Positions 61,870 through 64,000 of a DNA stretch of 64,000 nucleotides are shown one piece after another; the first letter of the stretch is position 1; every line of letters begins with the position of its first letter. The DNA is taken from contig NZ_JAQIYM010000017.1 in the NCBI RefSeq assembly GCF_028823535.1, forward strand, positions 1 to 64,000. Direction: 5' to 3'. The notes beneath the pieces were generated by a model. The model was given only the letters and a program-made list of their open reading frames with translations. It had not been told where the DNA came from and made no database searches. A program made the translations under genes and the position numbers. Source of the DNA: Pseudomonas serbica (lineage in GTDB: Bacteria > Pseudomonadota > Gammaproteobacteria > Pseudomonadales > Pseudomonadaceae).

Positions 61870-63140
61870 CATGAAATTCGCCAAAGCTGGTCCAGCCTCG
61901 TGGTATAGCTTTGGCTCATCATTTCCCGGCGCATGCCCCAATCGGGATTGCTCGGCACGCTGGCCGCGCGCAGCGTCCCCCTTCCCCACCTGCCATTGAT
62001 CTGATCCAGCACCGCCATGACGCGGCTTGCCTCGGCCGGTTGCGAGGTGGCGAACAGGTCATCGGTGTACTCGCCGTGCTGGCACAGGTTCAGCAGCATG
62101 ACCTCCGCTTTGCTATAGGCGAATCCGGGGCGGAATACCCGATCAAGCGCTTCGACGGCCGTCCTGGTCAGCAGACGCACATCATCCGTTGGATAGGGTA
62201 GATCCACCACCACACCGTTCGCGTATTTGGCTTCCTCGGGATTGAACATGCCGGTACGGATACTGACCCTGATCTTCTTGCACAGCGAATTCTGAGCCCT
62301 GAGTTTTTCCGAGGCGCGCATCATGTAGGTGGCGACGGCCTCCTTGATCGGTGGCAGCTCTTTGAGCCTCATGCCGAACATTCGGCTGCAGCAGATCTCC
62401 TGCTTCGGTGGGTCCGGTTCATCCAGCTCCAGGCACGGCGTACCCGCCAGTTCCCGGGCGGTTTTCTCGATCACCACGCTGAAGTGCTTGCGCAACGACC
62501 AGGCATCCGCCTTGGCCAGATCCATGGCTGACTTGATGCCCAGTGCGTTCAAGTGCACTTTCATGCGCCGGCCCACGCCCCACGCTTCACCCACGTCGGT
62601 GTTGCGCAGCACCCAGTCACGTTTTAGCGGGTCGCAAATATTCACTACGCCACCGGTTTGCGCCTGCAAGCGTTTCGCCGTGTGGTTGGCCAGCTTGGCC
62701 AACGTCTTGGTCGGGGCGATGCCAACGCCGACCGGAATACCGGTGCACCGCAACACCTGGCTGCGAATCCGCCGACCAAGGACGTCCAGCCCTTCGATGC
62801 CGGTCAGGTCGGCAAACGCCTCATCGATGCTGTACACCTCGACCGCCGGCACCATCGACTCGATCAGTGTCATCACCCGCTCGCTCATGTCGCCATACAG
62901 GGCATAGTTCGACGAGAAGGCGACGATACCCTGCTGACGAAGTTTGTCCTTTATCTGGAAATACGGTTCGCCCATCTTCACAAAAGGCTTGGCGTCGTAG
63001 CTGCGCGCGATGACGCAGCCATCGTTGTTCGACAGGACGACGATCGGGACCTTGGCCAGGTCCGGGCGAAACACCCGTTCGCAACTGGCATAGAAGCTGT
63101 TGCAATCGATAAGACCGTAGACCGGCGCTGGCTTAGACAT
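61863..63140 (-). CDS. umuC: Y-family DNA polymerase V catalytic subunit (UmuC/RulB-like)
   Basis: A 425-residue translesion polymerase. The catalytic acidic residues are in LIDCNSFYASCERVF (Asp12) and VYSIDEAFADLTG; VLSNNDGCVIARSYDAKPF is the fingers segment; GVGIAPTKTLAKLANHTAK and the helix-hairpin-helix-like GEAWGVGRRMKVHLNALGI follow. The usual C-terminal DUF4113-like ending (GMRREMMSQSYTTRLDQL) is present. The start at 63140 overlaps the umuD stop by 8 bp. With UmuD' it copies damaged DNA with errors during the SOS response. Confidence 0.95.
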   Translation of the reverse strand: MSKPAPVYGLIDCNSFYASCERVFRPDLAKVPIVVLSNNDGCVIARSYDAKPFVKMGEPYFQIKDKLRQQGIVAFSSNYALYGDMSERVMTLIESMVPAVEVYSIDEAFADLTGIEGLDVLGRRIRSQVLRCTGIPVGVGIAPTKTLAKLANHTAKRLQAQTGGVVNICDPLKRDWVLRNTDVGEAWGVGRRMKVHLNALGIKSAMDLAKADAWSLRKHFSVVIEKTARELAGTPCLELDEPDPPKQEICCSRMFGMRLKELPPIKEAVATYMMRASEKLRAQNSLCKKIRVSIRTGMFNPEEAKYANGVVVDLPYPTDDVRLLTRTAVEALDRVFRPGFAYSKAEVMLLNLCQHGEYTDDLFATSQPAEASRVMAVLDQINGRWGRGTLRAASVPSNPDWGMRREMMSQSYTTRLDQLWRISCV

Positions 63141-63558
63141 GGCTGCGCACACTGCCCGTGATCACACCCCAGATCGACAACTCGTCACTTTCCAGTACAT
63201 AGCGGGGCGGGTATTTGGGGTTCTCCGACAGCAGGATCACGTCCTTGCCGCGAATGCACAGGCGCTTGCACACCGGATCGTTATTCAGCAAGGCAACGAC
63301 AATATGGCCATGGGCCGGTTCTAGCGAGCGATCCACGATCGCCAGATCACCCTCAAAAATTCCCGCGCCCTGCATGCTCTCCCCGGTGATCGATACCAGG
63401 TAGACGTGCGGTGCGCGGATATTGAGCACCTCATCCAGGGAGATGTGCGCCTCGATGTGGTCCGCGGCCGGCGATGGAAAACCCGCTGGCACCTGGAACA
63501 GGCAGAGCGGCAGTTTCCGACCGCCCTGGCCGATAGGTCCTAAAATTGCAAAGCTCAT
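63133..63558 (-). CDS. umuD: UmuD/RulA-like SOS peptidase S24
   Basis: A 141-residue LexA-like self-cleaving protein. The cleavage site is Ala25-Gly26 (PAGFPSPAADHIE), and the catalytic dyad is Ser61 (GESMQGAG) and Lys98 (DPVCKRLCI), one residue off the E. coli numbering. RecA-triggered cleavage gives UmuD', partner of UmuC. A LexA box lies 19 bp upstream of the ATG. Confidence 0.95.
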   Translation of the reverse strand: MSFAILGPIGQGGRKLPLCLFQVPAGFPSPAADHIEAHISLDEVLNIRAPHVYLVSITGESMQGAGIFEGDLAIVDRSLEPAHGHIVVALLNNDPVCKRLCIRGKDVILLSENPKYPPRYVLESDELSIWGVITGSVRSHV

Positions 63559-63576
63559 GACGCACGACTTCCGATA

Positions 63577-63592
63577 CTGTACGAATATACAG
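63577..63592. promoter_or_regulatory. LexA (SOS) box of umuDC
   Basis: CTGTACGAATATACAG (CTG-N10-CAG with TACAG/CTGTA symmetry), 19 bp upstream of umuD. It matches the gamma-proteobacterial LexA operator and places umuDC, and perhaps the cinA-like gene, under SOS control. Confidence 0.9.
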
Positions 63593-63726
63593 TTAACGGC
63601 CAGAAGGCTTTGCGGTCAATTTTTTTGTAGGAAAATTCTGATAGGCGGACGCATCAGTTCAGTCAGTGTCGCGGTTGCGGAACACCTGGTGAACATTGCG
63701 CAAACTTTCACTTTCCTGAAGCCAAT

Positions 63727-63757
63727 AAAAAACCCCGTAGATCACTGATCTACGGGG
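63727..63757 (-). terminator. terminator downstream of tRNA-Cys
   Basis: CCCCGTAGATCA / TGATCTACGGGG stem followed on the minus strand by six Ts, 10 bp past the tRNA-Cys 3' end. It should stop tRNA transcription before the accessory block. Confidence 0.9.
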
Positions 63758-63767
63758 CTATTTATAG

Positions 63768-63841
63768 TGGAGGCCGAGGTCGGAATCGAACCGGCGTAGG
63801 CGGATTTGCAATCCGCTGCATAACCATTTTGCTACTCGGCC
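63768..63841 (-). tRNA. tRNA-Cys (GCA)
   Basis: A 74-nt minus-strand tRNA including CCA: acceptor GGCCGAG with CTCGGCC, anticodon GCA in GGATTGCAAATCC, T-arm GCCGGTTCGATTCCGAC. Confidence 0.97.
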
Positions 63842-63886
63842 TCAAAACATCTGCTGTCAGTAGCGCGACATCAAATGCGTAAAAAC

Positions 63887-63904
63887 TGGAGCGGGAAACG
63901 AGAT
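63887..63904 (-). repeat. 18-bp tRNA-Gly 3' end fragment, probable att site
   Basis: On the minus strand ATCTCGTTTCCCGCTCCA equals the last 17-18 nt of bacterial tRNA-Gly(GCC) including CCA, but the sequence upstream of it (to the window end) is not a tRNA. A truncated tRNA 3' end of this length is the classic attachment-site copy left by ICEclc/PAGI-2-type elements that integrate in tRNA-Gly genes. Confidence 0.75.
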
Positions 63905-64000
63905 CTTGATCTCGCTCTATCTCCTTGAAAACATTGAGCTTTTTCAGCCGTCAGTGCTTTCGATGGCGTGAATTATGTACTCATTTCCCGGAGCTTGCAA

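Noticed and set aside
1..64000. CRISPR arrays or complete insertion sequences
   Set aside because: No regularly spaced short direct repeats with unique spacers and no transposase gene were found; the regular repeats present are REP-type palindromes and the gloA array.

Overview
The window is a stretch of chromosome from a fluorescent Pseudomonas, most likely the P. fluorescens group. The main evidence is a 358-residue 4-hydroxyphenylpyruvate dioxygenase whose metal ligands sit exactly where they do in the P. fluorescens enzyme, an MvaT-family nucleoid protein, REP/REPIN repeats, Pseudomonas-type small proteins (DUF6124-like, DUF4946-like) and Gly/Cys/Leu tRNA-cluster remnants. No phage structural genes, CRISPR array or complete insertion sequence was seen.

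Layout. 0-3.3 kb: the 3' part of an RHS/TccC-like gene with a compositionally different C-terminal tip. 3.5-8.7 kb: a chaperone-usher fimbrial operon (pilin, chaperone, usher, tip adhesin). 8.7-14.6 kb: an autotransporter flanked by two related Ig-like surface-type proteins, all on the minus strand. 15-27 kb: mostly core metabolism and stress genes (DUF6124-like protein, glycerate kinase, aldo/keto reductase, RarD, HPPD, an EAL phosphodiesterase, an MvaT-like protein, glyoxalase I, AhpF/AhpC), punctuated by REP-type repeats and an unusual tandem array built from the end of gloA. 27.3-30.8 kb: a tyrosine recombinase divergent from a KfrA-like protein, then gor.

30.9-39.4 kb is the most interesting region: a seven-gene, tightly coupled minus-strand operon of lower GC, placed between gor and galU. 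It encodes an FAD amine oxidase-like enzyme, a PrmC-like NPPY methyltransferase, an alpha-oxoamine-synthase-family PLP enzyme, PapB, PapA, PapC and an MFS exporter. PapABC should make 4-aminophenylpyruvate from chorismate. The other genes suggest a small exported arylamine natural product made without NRPS or PKS genes, which I cannot match to a known pathway.

40-53.4 kb returns to housekeeping: galU, small lipoproteins and hypotheticals, an alkylation-repair operon (2OG oxygenase, AlkB, and an Ada lacking three of its four zinc cysteines), a YhdH-type reductase, nitronate monooxygenase, modABC behind a near-perfect ModE operator, topoisomerase IB and small unknown proteins.

53.4-64 kb: tRNA-Leu(UAA) and tRNA-Cys(GCA), normally neighbours in the pgsA Gly-Cys-Leu tRNA cluster, are about 10 kb apart. 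Between them lies an accessory block: a GNAT enzyme with an apparent internal deletion, a P450 with ArsR and AraC regulators, a ZIP transporter, Hsp20, a CinA-like amidase and SOS-controlled UmuDC. Beyond tRNA-Cys an isolated 18-bp tRNA-Gly 3' end marks a probable attachment site of a further integrated element lying mostly outside the window.
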